Positions 21,552-31,284 of a stretch of DNA of 64,000 nucleotides are shown piece after piece; position 1 is the stretch's first letter; each line of letters begins with the position of its first letter. A program made the translations under genes and the position numbers. Under the pieces are notes generated by a model. That model was not told where the DNA came from and ran no database searches. It saw nothing but the letters and a program-made list of their open reading frames with translations. Source of the DNA: Hermatobates lingyangjiaoensis. Taxonomy: Eukaryota; Arthropoda; Insecta; Hemiptera; Hermatobatidae. The stretch covers positions 1-64,000 of the forward strand of contig JAPFBL010000167.1 in NCBI GenBank assembly GCA_026182355.1. The letters run 5' to 3'.

Positions 21552-22215
21552 CAGTTCAAAATTGAGGATAGGTAGCACAGAGTAAAGAAACACACATACA
21601 AACTCAAATTTTTGTGCAATCGGTCTTCAGGAGAAAAGAGAAGGGAGACCAAGCACGTTGTAGACGCAACGGCTAGTAACCCGTAACGGGGTTACAGTTA
21701 TATTTATATATTACCTAATATATTATATTTATTTATATGATATAATATATTTATATATTGATATAGCTTCTTGACCACTGATATTTCAAATTCACTCAAG
21801 GGGTTCTTGAGGATTTCGGTCATAAAACAAACAACTCCTGATTATAAGCCGACGTTTCGCCAAAAATTGTTTGGCATTTTCAAGGCTTGACTTAGAAAAA
21901 AACACCAATTACCGGTCCATGCTTATGTCTGGCTGCATCATAACAGGTACGTTATGGTGCAGCCAGACATAATGGTATTTCTTCTAAGTCAAGCCTTGAA
22001 AATGCCAAACAATTTTTGGCGAAACGTCGTCTTATAATCAGGAGTTGTATGTTTTATGACCAAAATTCTCAAGAACCCCTTGTATGTATATTTATATAGA
22101 CTCTGCTTGGTCGCCCTTTCGCTTTTCTCCTGAAGACGGATTGCCCGAAAATTTGAGTTTGTAAGTGTGTTTCTTTACTTTTTGTGCAACCTATCCTCAA
22201 TTTTGAACTGTTAAT
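21520..22215. repeat. Family A foldback interrupted by another foldback
   Basis: 21520-21665 (family A, minus-sense core) and 22100-22215 (inverted family A; CTGAAGA at 22130-22136, GG-ATTGC-CC, GAAAATTTGAG) are the two arms. Between them lies a distinct foldback (about 21770-22085; AAGTCAAGCCTTGAAAATGC, GCGAAACGTC) with a variant core and a palindromic centre GACATAA...GCAGCCAGACAT. The nesting shows that the family A copy is older. Confidence 0.8.
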
Positions 22216-22219
22216 ATAT

Positions 22220-22485
22220 TATAATATATTCATAAATCAAATATTATTTGACGGTATCTTTCAATTTTAATAATCATTACGCTCTGTATAAACCTGTTTA
22301 CTAATCAATAAATGAAACCTACGACAAAAAAAGTCTTTTAAATTAAATTAGGTGCAAAGAGTAAACAAGTTTATTATTAAAAAAATGGCTTGCTTATTTG
22401 CTATTTATTAAAAAAAAGTAGGGTCAAGACTTGACCTAAAACGACGATTTTTATTACTGTATACAATACTATATTACTGTATAGA
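22220..22485. other. AT-rich DNA, nothing recognised
   Basis: Short AT-rich spacer between the family A foldback and a LINE fragment. Confidence 0.4.
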
Positions 22486-22489
22486 TGAC

Positions 22490-22990
22490 GGGAAACACTC
22501 AAAATTGACGCCCACAACAAAGTGCTGTTATACAACAAAGTGCTGTTATACAACACATTACTGAAAGTGATCTGGACTTACGGACTTGAACTATGGGGTT
22601 ATGCAAAACCTTCAAATATTCATAAAATACAGTCACTGCAATCCAAAATCCTACACACTATCATTAGTGCTGCTTATTATGTCACAAATTACACTGTTCA
22701 TAGAGACCTAAGAATTCAATTTGTACAAAATTTAGCCTCTGATTGTTATAAGGCGTTTCACATCCAACTTTTCTCTCACACAAATCAACTTGTGCAAAAC
22801 TTTGCTTCTTTCTCACCTTCCCAGAATCTCCCAAGACGACTCAAGAGAAGATGGCCGAGGTACCTACTACCACTACAATAACCTACTACAATCAAGAAAC
22901 GAAGTGAAAAGTTAAACCACTGGGTTTCATTCTTTCATCATGTGTCTCAAAGCTACTTGTGTTACTCTTACCACATATGCTTATTACACA
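22490..22990 (+). pseudogene. LINE ORF2 C-terminus and 3' UTR, truncated
   Basis: Plus-strand frame to 22881: LYNTLLKVIWTYGLELWGYA, SNIHKIQSLQSKILHTI, VHRDL and LPRRLKRRWPRYLL. This is the standard C-terminal block of jockey-type LINE reverse transcriptases, downstream of the catalytic domain. The first residues show a CTGTTATACAACA duplication. Same family as 1746-2078 on the opposite strand, including the 3' UTR word CCACTGGGTTTCATTC. 5'-truncated and non-functional. Confidence 0.8.
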
Positions 22991-23026
22991 TATGTGTAAT
23001 AAGTAATATATGCACTGCTTAGTGTA

Positions 23027-23945
23027 CGTGGTGTGTAAATAAAGTAGTGAGACTGATTTTTTTTAAATTTCCTATTTTAATATAATTACAATGTGATATT
23101 GTCACCTTCAAAATAGTTCCCTTCGGAAGCCACACAGCGCTGGAGACGGTCCTTCCAATCATTGTAGCATTGCTGGAACTCGGATTCTGGAATGGCCTTC
23201 AGCTGGTCGGTTACAGCAGTTTGTATGTTTTGTAGTGTCCCAAAATGAGTTCCCTTGAGGTGATTTTTCAATCTCGGGAAGAGGAAAAAGTGATAAAGAC
23301 TCAAGTCTGGTGAATAAGGAGGCTGAGGAGCAACAGGAATGTTTTTACTGGCCAAAAACTCGTTTATTGAGATGGCAGTGTGACAGGGCGAGTTGTCGTT
23401 TTTCGGAACCATTTTCGCACAAATTTTTCTCATCTCCAATTCATTGGTCAAAATGTGATGAACGGAGGTGTGATTCAAACTCAACTGTTCCCCGATCATT
23501 CTGACTGTCAAGCGTCGATCTGAACGCACAAGGTTCCGTACTCTGTTGACATTTTCATCGGTGTTTGCACTTGAAGGCCTTCCGCTTCGTGGTTCATCTT
23601 CAATCGACTCTCTTCCTTCTGAAAATTCCTTAAACCACCGAAAAACCTGTGCTCTTGATAAAACACGTTCTCCATAGGCCGGTTTCGGTTGCATTATGTC
23701 CAAGTCTGAAGCAAAATTTGATTGCACACCGCTGCTCAACTTTGAGGTCACTCATTTTTAAAACGCTCAAGAAAAAACCATTTCACGAAAACCAACGCTA
23801 CGGACAAACAAATGACTGTGGCGAGTTCAGATTCATACTGGAGGCGCATCACACGTGCACCTGACGCTACTCAAGGCCACGCGTCTCCAGCGTTGCCAGA
23901 TCGAAAGCGACGTTGCCAGTCTCACTACTTTATTTATACACCACG
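23027..23945 (-). mobile_element. Mariner-type DNA transposon, internally deleted
   Basis: Terminal inverted repeats of about 30 bp: CGTGGTGTGTAAATAAAGTA (23027) and the complement of the right end (CGTGGTGTATAAATAAAGTA, ending at 23945), both followed by GTGAGACTG. TA dinucleotides at 23025-23026 and 23946-23947 are the expected target duplication. The 919-bp length is short against the usual 1.2-1.3 kb, in keeping with a gap in the transposase. Confidence 0.92.
23086..23751 (-). pseudogene. Mariner transposase, defective
   Basis: Recognisable parts: helix-turn-helix half (LSRAQVFRWFKEFSEGRESI, EDEPRSGRPSSA, LTVRMIGEQLSLNHTSVHHI), then, directly after MRKICAKMVPK, the catalytic-domain end NDNSPCHTAISINEFLASKN, PPYSPDLSLYHFFLFPRLKN and the C-terminus GNYFEGDNI. 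The stretch with the first catalytic Asp (usually GDESW) is deleted. The second Asp (NDNSPCH) is present. At the third position, 34 residues on, the usual Asp is His (LYHFFLFP). A different frame from 23755 encodes the normal N-terminus (VEQRCAIKFCFRLGHNATET), so a second break lies near 23690. It cannot catalyse transposition but might still bind its termini. Confidence 0.92.
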
Positions 23946-24002
23946 TATATATTACATATTACATATATAAACTCCAAAAATTATTCTTGAACTCTTCTAT
24001 CC

Positions 24003-24070
24003 TATTCTATGTTTTGTTATTGAGGGCTAGGTCAAATTTGACCTAGCCCTCAATAACAAAACATAGAATA
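24003..24070. repeat. Perfect 68-bp palindrome without spacer
   Basis: Symmetric about 24036/24037 (GTCAAATTTGAC). Each arm contains TTGAGGGCTAGGTC. CTAGCCCTCAA/GAGGGCTAGGTC also occurs in the family F arms at 54908 and 55430, so this may be a shortened family F foldback. Confidence 0.9.
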
Positions 24071-24143
24071 TTACATATATATATATATATTTTACATATT
24101 ACATATGTAATATGTTGAGTTGACTGTCATCCCTCCGTCAATT

Positions 24144-24191
24144 CACTTCTACTGAGGACGACCGCCATTACGGTCGAAATATTGAAAAGTG
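24144..24191 (+). ncRNA. Hammerhead-like core
   Basis: CTGAGGA (24152-24158), C, stem II GACCG-CCATTA-CGGTC (5 perfect pairs), GAAA (24176-24179), helix III ATAT, T at 24183. Stem I CACTT (24144-24148) can pair with AAGTG (24187-24191) with small internal bulges. A (TA)n tract follows at 24276-24318. Confidence 0.55.
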
Positions 24192-24269
24192 AGTCTTTGT
24201 TGTGTTTCAGTTTATGTGTTACTGCTTATTTTAATTGTTATTTGTCCTGCCGGACGTTTTTCGTTAATC

Positions 24270-24272
24270 ATG

Positions 24273-24320
<48 letters not shown>

Positions 24321-24905
24321 CGAGTACATATTACATATGTAATATATACACTACTTAGTTGTATATTTCTAAATAAAGATGTTGAAAAAATAGGGATTTT
24401 ACCAAAATTCTAAACAAAACCACAAAGATATATAACAATATTGTTACTGCGTCATCAGCGCATTCTATTAATAAAGGTCATCATTTCGACTTTACTCAAG
24501 CAATACTCAAGAGAGCTAAAGAACAAGAAGAGCAAAGAAAAATAGTTGAAAATACTACATTTTAAAATGATCAGTCAAACATTAACTATAAAAGTGATAT
24601 TGCCCATTTAAATTTTATTATTCTGACTTCAAGTTAATTAAGTTTTACCTGTCTGTATCTGTTAATAGTATTGTAGAGTTTAGTTATTTGATTAGTTAAG
24701 CCTTCTTGTTCAAGAAAACAGTTCCGTTAAAAATAATCATTACTGAAACTATTCATTGTTTTTCCATTTGAAAATGTATATCAGTAAGTTTTCACATTTT
24801 TTTTTTCTATTGATTATTTATATTTGAAACATTTCATGAATTGTAAATTTTCACATTTTGATATTTATATAATTTTTTTTTATCGTTATATGATTGTTCA
24901 TATTT
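24270..24905. other. (TA)n tract and AT-rich DNA
   Basis: (TA)n to about 24318, then AT-rich sequence without recognised genes. Confidence 0.5.
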
Positions 24906-24908
24906 TTT

Positions 24909-25178
24909 TTTAATTGAGCCGTTTATTTTGAAAGTGGCCTAATTCCATTTTCCAAAAAAATTTAGCTAGCTATTTAAATAATTACATTTTTACGTTATCT
25001 TTACCTTTTGCAGCAAATTGTACAAAATTTATTTAAAATTACTAAGAATTTTTATAACAAAAATTAGTTGATAAATAAAATGACAATATTTTTAAATTTT
25101 GTAAAACGCAAACCCTTAAATATCTCGATTTTAACATAAATGGAATTAGGCCACTTTCAAAATAAGCGGGTCAATTGT
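24909..25178. mobile_element. MITE-like element with ~40-bp terminal inverted repeats
   Basis: Left end TTAATTGAGCCGTTTATTTT GAAAGTGGCCTAATTCCATT and the complement of the right end match almost base for base. There are about 190 AT-rich bases between. No ORF, no hammerhead-like core and no (TA)n border, so it is unlike the PLE foldbacks. Superfamily not assigned. Confidence 0.65.
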
Positions 25179-25244
25179 AGGTTTATCAAAAAGGTTCAAA
25201 TAATATCAACACAACTTAAAAATTTGATTCTAATCTGGAAAACT

Positions 25245-25630
25245 GACAATTAGTTGTTTCACATGTTTATGTGAAATCTTTATATATGTATATATAAACC
25301 CAACAGTTGGGTTTTTGACTCTGACGAAGACCGCTTGTTACGGTTGAAAGATCATAGTCTTGGCCAAGTGACATGTTAAATTAAAATCGATGACTCATGC
25401 TTAGTCATTGCTATAAATAGATTAAAAGGATAGTACAGGTTAATATAAAGAGAAGGTCAAAGGTCAATAATGAACAAGAAACAAGCGGTTAGAATAAAAG
25501 AGTTGAAAGTCCAAGAAATTCAAGAAAGGCCAAGTGACATGTAAATTAAAATCTATGACTCATGCTTAGTCATTGCTATAAATAGATTGAAAGGATAGTA
25601 CAGGTTAATATAAAGAGAAGGACTATATAT
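25245..25630. repeat. Family B half element and ~165-bp direct repeat
   Basis: 25255-25355 is a reduced family B copy (TTTCACATGTTTATGTGAAA; CTCTGACGAAGACCGCTTG). It is followed by two direct copies of GGCCAAGTGACATG..AAAATC-ATGACTCATGCTTAGTC (25363 and 25528). A third copy is at 42153, also next to family B. Confidence 0.75.
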
Positions 25631-25639
25631 ATATATATA

Positions 25640-25895
25640 TTTGTAAAAGTTGGGAGCAGTCCTTCTTCAATACATGCTTTTAAAAACTGGATGTCTGTTT
25701 CCACTTGATTCAATTTCGTCTTATATTTTTCCAAATTACGAATTTTTTTTTTTTTTCAACTCAGAACTCAACTTAAAAATTATGGTGATTTAATTTTTAA
25801 GTTGAGTTCTGAGTTGAAAAAAAAAAATTTCGTAATTTGGAAAAATATAAGACGAAATTGAATCAAGTGGAAACAGACATCCAGTTTTTAAAAGC

Positions 25896-25905
<10 letters not shown>
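25640..25905. repeat. Foldback with PLE terminal peptide
   Basis: Arms at about 25669-25792 and 25800-25896 are near-perfect. The minus strand of the left arm encodes KLNQVETDIQFLKACIEEGL followed by LPTF, the clearest copy of the FxxxCLxEGLLPxYT terminal signature. No hammerhead-like core was seen in the remaining arms. Confidence 0.85.
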
Positions 25906-25935
<30 letters not shown>

Positions 25936-26575
25936 TACTACATGTGTTGTTACTGATCCAAATCCAATATTAACAGCCTTGTTTTACTAGGAAATGTTAA
26001 AAAAAAACCCCTCCGAAAAGACTGAAAGTGTATATGTGGAACTGGTTGGCTGTAAAATGTCGGCAGAGTTGTCAGATGAAATCAAGCACTAATGTAGGCC
26101 CCTAACATGCAATACCATCATTTTCCTTGTTCAGTCCACCCATCAAACCTAGCCCGCTAATTCCACTCATTATAGCCCACCCCCAAAACTTGCCCCAATT
26201 AAACTTCCAAGATATCATCTAAATATCACAAATAATATGGATATTTTGTCATTCTTCACCTTTAAATGTGCCAAATTTACCCTTTATATTTCATCTTTAA
26301 TAATATAATTCACGCAATAAAAGATTTAACTCTTTTTTATATATATTTATATATACATCTCTTTTTTTTTCTAAAATCACGAATAATCAATCAACTTGAC
26401 AATTCATTTTTCGTTTGACGACATTCAATATCGAATAATTTATGGTAATTATAGAAAATGATAAATCATTCGAAGAGAAATGTTTAGAACATGTTTTTGC
26501 GTGCAGTGTTTCAATACCTAGAAAACGCAACTACTCCAGTTTTTTATAAATAACTACAACAGGTTACCTTTATTA
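25906..26575. other. (TG)n tract and intergenic DNA
   Basis: (TG)n at 25910-25934, then about 640 bases without a recognised feature. Confidence 0.45.
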
Positions 26576-26579
26576 TACG

Positions 26580-26595
26580 CACACACACCCATACT

Positions 26596-26665
<70 letters not shown>

Positions 26666-26734
26666 TTAATAATCAACAATAACTCTTGATATAATATATG
26701 AATTAAACAACCGCAAGCGATGTGGCTGTTTAAT

Positions 26735-26768
<34 letters not shown>

Positions 26769-26780
26769 ATATATATATAT
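26580..26780. repeat. (CA)n and (TA)n microsatellites
   Basis: (CA)n at 26579-26624, (TA)n at 26625-26661, and TA tracts at 26740-26782 around a small inverted word GAATTAAACA. Confidence 0.9.
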
Positions 26781-26985
26781 ACAATTAAAAGAAACGGTCC
26801 AGCGGACTTTTTCAAAATAAAATAAATTCAAAACGATGGAAACACTCCCTGAGTAACGCCCTATCTTCCTGCGGGACTCTTCGCTCTTCGCACCTCCTGA
26901 TGACGACGATGGTCGAAATATCGATGTGAGTTATGTCTGTGTCTTTCTGTGTGTTTCCTTCGTTTTGAATTTATTTTATATATAT
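26780..26985. repeat. Family D foldback
   Basis: Left AACGGTCCAGCGGACTTTTT.. and AATAAATTCAAAACGATGGA; right end complement GTTTCCTTCGTTTTGAATTT. The left arm has lost its core. The right arm keeps it (26891-26928). Pairs with the copy at 16720-16945. Confidence 0.8.
26891..26928 (+). ncRNA. Hammerhead-like core, family D
   Basis: Stem I CACCTC/GATGTG (one mismatch), CTGATGA (26897-26903), C, stem II GAC-GATG-GTC, GAAA (26915-26918), helix III ATAT, C at 26922 as predicted cleavage base. Confidence 0.55.
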
Positions 26986-26999
26986 ATATATATATACTC

Positions 27000-27960
27000 C
27001 CAAAGAATAATTTAAAATGGTGTAAAAGATATGTGAAATTGGAAAAAAATAGCATTATTAAATACATATGTAAATTTTAATATAGTGAAAATATTATAAA
27101 TAATTCTAAAAACATGTAAACAAAGTAAATGCATGAAATATAAACAATTATATAAATATGTCGCTATTAAATAAAATTTTAGAAACATAGACAATACTAA
27201 AATAACAATATGTAATGCTTTGTTATAACCTTTGTTATATTTCTGTCTATGTGTCACAGTTTATTTTGAGTGTATATATAAATATTGATAAAAGTATCGA
27301 CCGTGGAATACAAACAAAAACTAATGTTTATCGGTACTCGGTCAGTTCCTTAGGTTCAAATTAAACTCTCATTGCCAACGTTTCGGTTTTTATTTAAAAC
27401 CTTTTTCATAGGCAGAAGTATACATCTTGAAACATAAAAACTAAGTATTACATTATAAATTATTTTTCTTTATAAAAATTAAAAGAGGATTAAAAGTAAT
27501 AATTACAAAAACAAGGTCAAGCCTCGAGTAAAACTGAAGGGAATTGACATTTCTTTTTAATTCAGATGTATAAGCTTTTACAAACATAATACCATGAGGA
27601 CATAGGTATCTTTACAGTTGGGATTCACTCTTCTACGAAAGAGAAATATTTTTTAGAGCTGTAACAAATAGTATCTACTGATAAAGCTCAATTGCGACAG
27701 AACCACACCACCTCATAAGATTGTCTTTTAACAAAATGAAAGAACCATGTACTAAGGGTTTTGCCCATTATATTTATTGCGGGCGTGGTATTTCAGAGGA
27801 GACTGGATCTCTCCCTCTAAGCACTCTTCTACTTCATACAATAATTGATATCTATAAACCAACTGTAGTAATAGTTCATCTATAGATATTCATGTTTATT
27901 TGAAATAGTAATAATAACACTATTAATAACAACAACAGTGATAATAATAATAAAAATAAT
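27000..27960. other. AT-rich DNA with a family C half element
   Basis: 27340-27445 is one family C arm (minus strand: GCCTATGAAAAAGGTTTTAA, AAACCGAAACGTTGGC). The rest, including small frames at 27012-27257, has no recognised feature. Confidence 0.5.
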
Positions 27961-28046
27961 AGTAATTGTTCAAAGCTGTGATTTATTTTTGGTCAAAAGA
28001 TTTTGTTCATTTTTCTGATTTATTACTCTTTTTGATATATATATAT

Positions 28047-28240
28047 GATCAAACCACAATAAGAAAAGGGAAAACAAGACTAAGATCTTTCAACCGTAAC
28101 AAGCAGTCTTCGTCAGAGTCAAAAACCCAACCCAAGTTGGGTCAAAAACTCAGCTGGCTTTTTGACTCTGACGTAGACCGCTTGTTACGGTTGAAAGATC
28201 TTTGTCTTGTTTTCCCATTTCGTATTGTGGTTTGATCATA
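28047..28240. repeat. Family B foldback
   Basis: Two arms meet at AACCCAACCCAAGTTGGGTC. The right arm has GACGTAGACCG in place of GACGAAGACCG, which breaks the CTGANGA box (CTGACGT). The same variant is in 42236-42466, suggesting those two copies are related. (TA)n lies on both sides. Confidence 0.85.
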
Positions 28241-28506
28241 TATATATATATATAAACCGCATTGCCAAGTTTTCTGTTTTTATTTGAAACCAAAATATTA
28301 AATGGGAAAACAAGATTAAGATCATTCAACCGTAACAAGCGGTCTTCGTCAGAGTCAAAAACCCAACCCAAGTTGGGTCAAAAACTCAGTTGGGTTTTTG
28401 ACTCTGACGAAGACCGCTTGTTACGGTTGAAAGATCTTAGTCTTGTTTTCCCTTTTCTTATTGTGGTTTGATCATTGATTGTTATTTCACGTGTTTATGT
28501 GAAATC

Positions 28507-28537
<31 letters not shown>

Positions 28538-28540
28538 AAA
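28241..28540. repeat. Second family B foldback fused to a 42484-type fragment
   Basis: 28256-28290 (AACCGCATTGCCAAGTTTTC) matches the arms of the foldback at 42484-42850. It is followed by a complete family B palindrome (28288-28470, centre AACCCAACCCAAGTTGGGTC) and (TA)n at 28509-28536. Confidence 0.8.
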
Positions 28541-28544
28541 TGTT

Positions 28545-28699
28545 GAAAAATGTAAGACCCAACCTGACAATGGCTATAGACTAGTCGAAAGCTAGTAGAT
28601 AATGGTCTTGTAAGTTATGTTATATTCTTTATATGTGTTGTTAGTTTTCAATTGTATTAAAATTGTTGATATCTATTAGTGTTTCAAAAAAGTGTCTCA
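28545..28699 (+). ncRNA. PLE terminal repeat with a variant core
   Basis: CTGACAA at about 28564, T, GGCTA-TAGAC-TAGTC, GAAAGCTAG. It keeps the spacing and stem II but has A for G in the conserved box. It directly precedes the short ORF at 28700. Confidence 0.4.
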
Positions 28700-28858
28700 A
28701 TGTCCTTTGGACAACTTATTTGGGAATTACCACCTTATATTCGTAAGACTGTCAGGAGACTGGAACAGCTTAGTTTGAAAGTCGTTAATGCCGAAGCTGC
28801 AGTACATTTCAACAATATATGTATATATAGCAGATTCAATAATATATCGACCGTTTGA
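28700..28858 (+). CDS. Short PLE terminal ORF (GQLIW...VVNAEAAVHFN)
   Basis: 52 codons: MSFGQLIWELPPYIRKTVRR, LEQLSLKVVNAEAAVHFNN, then a tail through TA-rich DNA to a TGA at 28856-28858. Close homologue of 21351-21551 (identical LKVVNAEAAV). It keeps the Pro and basic-helix pattern (PPYIRKTVRRLE). Probably the 5' coding piece of a PLE ORF held in its terminal repeat. The downstream body of the element is absent. Confidence 0.55.
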   Translation: MSFGQLIWELPPYIRKTVRRLEQLSLKVVNAEAAVHFNNICIYSRFNNISTV

Positions 28859-28889
28859 TAGAATAGGTGTGCTCTTTAATCGGAATTCA

Positions 28890-29090
28890 GTCAATTTTCT
28901 AGTATAAAAAATCAAACAACTAAGAAAATGAAATTTACATTGTTGTTCCTTTAAATAATGTAAATTTCATTTTCTTAGTTAAAAAATTCTTACTTTTGCC
29001 TATGAAAAAGGTTTTAAATAAAACCGAAACGTTGACACCGAGAGTTTAATTTTTTATTCTAGAAAATTGACCGAATCCCGATTAGAGAGC
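28890..29090. repeat. Family C foldback
   Basis: The arms join at ATTTACATTGTTGTTCCTTT. The right arm is complete: GCCTATGAAAAAGGTTTTAA, AAACCGAAACGTTG. The left arm is short, lacking the hairpin. The outer ends (TCGGAATTCAGTCAATTTTC and complement) match 7255. Confidence 0.75.
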
Positions 29091-29094
29091 ACAC

Positions 29095-29865
29095 CTATAT
29101 ATATATTCAATCTTTAAAAAATATGTGAAAACCAAGAAACATAATATTAAAATAAATAAGAGAAATATACAATTGAAATACTAAGTATATAGTGTGTAAT
29201 TTTTGGTCCAATCATCATTAGGACAGTGAAAAGAGGGAGACAAAGCTCACAGGGATAACAAACTTAATGAAAAGAAGAGTGAAACCACTCGTGTGGTCAA
29301 AAAGAACTGCGTAGAGAGGGAGCTTTGAATATTAACACTAGAAAGATTGGAGGGTAAAAGTTATATAATGAATAGAAGAAAGTATTACTTTCTAGTAAAA
29401 GAAGAATTTAAACAGATACAATAATACGAATAAAAAACTAAAAAATAATTATCGATAATAAAAGACAATACAAACAATGAAAATTAACTTAACAAATTAA
29501 AAAAAAAGATTATAGAAATTTATAAAAGAAAAGAGTTAAAAGTAAATGAGTAAAATATAATAAACTGCAAATTAAATACCGGTAAAAGTAATTAATAAAA
29601 AATAAACATTATCTTTTAAAAGTAATATTGTATAAATATATTTTTAAAACTGGAAATTATCAAAGCGGTCCATAGGCTGTTTCAGTTTATATTTACTAGC
29701 CTTAGGTAATACAGTAAAAACGAGTTTGTTATCCTTTCATTATTTTGATTGTTTCTTTGATGTAAGAATTATCTGATATTTTGTGAAAACATATGAGACA
29801 AATACAGGAGAAGAGGCATTGTGGTTTAAGGATGGGATACATCCTTAAACCCCCCTACAATACAA
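29095..29865. other. PLE-type fragment then AT-rich DNA
   Basis: 29130-29290 resembles the 6010 and 30540 termini (minus strand CTAATGATGATTGGACCAAAA). 29290-29810 is A-rich with no recognised gene. Confidence 0.45.
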
Positions 29866-29869
29866 ATTA

Positions 29870-30190
29870 CCCTGTTCCTGACGGATGCTCCTGTACCTCC
29901 AAAAACTCTGTTTACCGTTTGGAGTGTACCAAGTGTGATGCGTGTGAAAGCTTAGCCTCCGTATGAACGGTCATAGAGCTTCCGTCAATAAACGCTCCCA
30001 CCAACAACCACCATGCCAACAACCATGGACTCTCCTTCAATGAATGCTATAGGGTGCAGATATTACGACAAGTTCCTTCAGACAGTAAAACGGTTACCTT
30101 ACGCGCATCTGAGGCACACATCTGGTTTCTTAATGCTCGTTGTAAACCAGGTTTGAATTTAAAAAGGTAGGGCTGTTCTGAATGATTAGG
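29870..30190 (+). pseudogene. PLE-type GIY-YIG endonuclease relic
   Basis: Broken frames encode NSVYRLECTKCDAC, then MNGH-RASVNKRSH and VTLRASEAHIWFLNARCKP followed by GLN. This is a Y..xxCxxC, RxxGH..S, E-containing and H-W/F-I order seen in PLE-type GIY-YIG nucleases. At least one deletion has removed the YVG core and one frameshift lies near 30040. A hammerhead-like core follows at 30536. Confidence 0.6.
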
Positions 30191-30535
30191 GATTAGTTTA
30201 CCTTTGACTATTATTATTTTTTTATTATTATCCTTTTATTTTTATCTTAAATTAATATTTTTACAACTTTATTCCAATCATCCTCATCATTATTATTATT
30301 ATTTAAGTATCTATTATTTATATTATTTTGTTTCAGATATTTTCCTCTTATTTTCTTCATTATTATCTTTTAAGTTATTATTATTTATATTTCCTAATTT
30401 TCTTCATTTTCACTCTCTATTTCTTAGCTTATTCTTAGTTAATTTCTGTTACCTCACTTGAACCGGGCACGCGTGTGACAACACTGTTGGTCTCCAACCG
30501 TCGCTTCACAAGTGCGCTTAGTGTCCCTTTCTCAA
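30191..30535. other. T-rich low-complexity DNA
   Basis: TTATTATTATT-type sequence that gives an 85-codon open frame (30204-30461) of Leu/Phe/Tyr runs. Not a gene. 30470-30535 is the start of the terminal repeat. Confidence 0.5.
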
Positions 30536-30570
30536 CTCTCCTGATGACGGTTCAACCAAAAATTAGAGAC
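30536..30570 (+). ncRNA. Hammerhead-like core
   Basis: Stem I TCTC/GAGA (4 pairs), CTGATGA (30541-30547), C, stem II GGT-TCA-ACC, AAAA (first G of GAAA lost), helix III AATT, A at 30565. Located about 350 bases after the endonuclease relic. Confidence 0.45.
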
Positions 30571-30651
30571 AGTAAGTGTGTTGGTTTCTTAGTTCTGTGT
30601 TTGTGATTCATCGTGAAACGTTTGTTGTCCTTTTGGATCATTTTCCTGTTT

Positions 30652-30680
<29 letters not shown>

Positions 30681-30682
<2 letters not shown>

Positions 30683-30964
30683 CAAACACTTTTTCTTTTT
30701 CTCGGAGTTTGGTCAGGGTAAATATATGGAATCACCTTCTTGCCAACGTTTCGTCTTTATTTCAAGACATCCTCAGGGCTATAAACTAACAAAAAAACAA
30801 TAAACAATGGACATTTGTCATTTCTACTTTAGAAACATCATAAACAAATTGAAAAAAGAACTTACTGAAGGCTGGGTTCTGTTACATTACAACAACCGTT
30901 AACTGTCATTACATGTGCTGTTCCAAGCGACATATTATTGAAACTCTGTTTTTTTATTACAGTC

Positions 30965-30995
<31 letters not shown>

Positions 30996-31248
30996 CACAT
31001 ATACACATATTATAATATATATCTATTATAATATATATCCACCATAATATATATTATAAAGATATAAAATATATAATATATAAATAAAATATATTATAAA
31101 GTAGAAATGACAAATGTTCATTGTTTATTGTTTTTTTGTTAGTTTATAGCCTTAGGGATGTCTTGAAATAAAGACGAAACGTTGGCAAAAAGGTGATTCC
31201 ATATATTTACCCTGACCAAACTCCGAGAAAAAGAAAAAGTGTTTGTTA
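30681..31248. repeat. Foldback with ~150-bp arms
   Basis: 30681-30830 and 31100-31248. On the minus strand the left arm reads GCC, CTGAGGA, T, GTCTT-GAAATA-AAGAC, GAAA, helix III ACGT, T, GGC: a complete hammerhead-like core with stem I GCC/GGC. The 270-bp centre contains unrelated AT-rich DNA and (TA)n. Confidence 0.85.
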
Positions 31249-31284
31249 ATATTTTGTGGTCAAGAAAACAGTACCGTATATATA

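Noticed and set aside
30204..30461. 85-codon Leu/Phe/Tyr-rich open frame as a membrane protein
   Set aside because: Made of TTATTATT-type low-complexity DNA.
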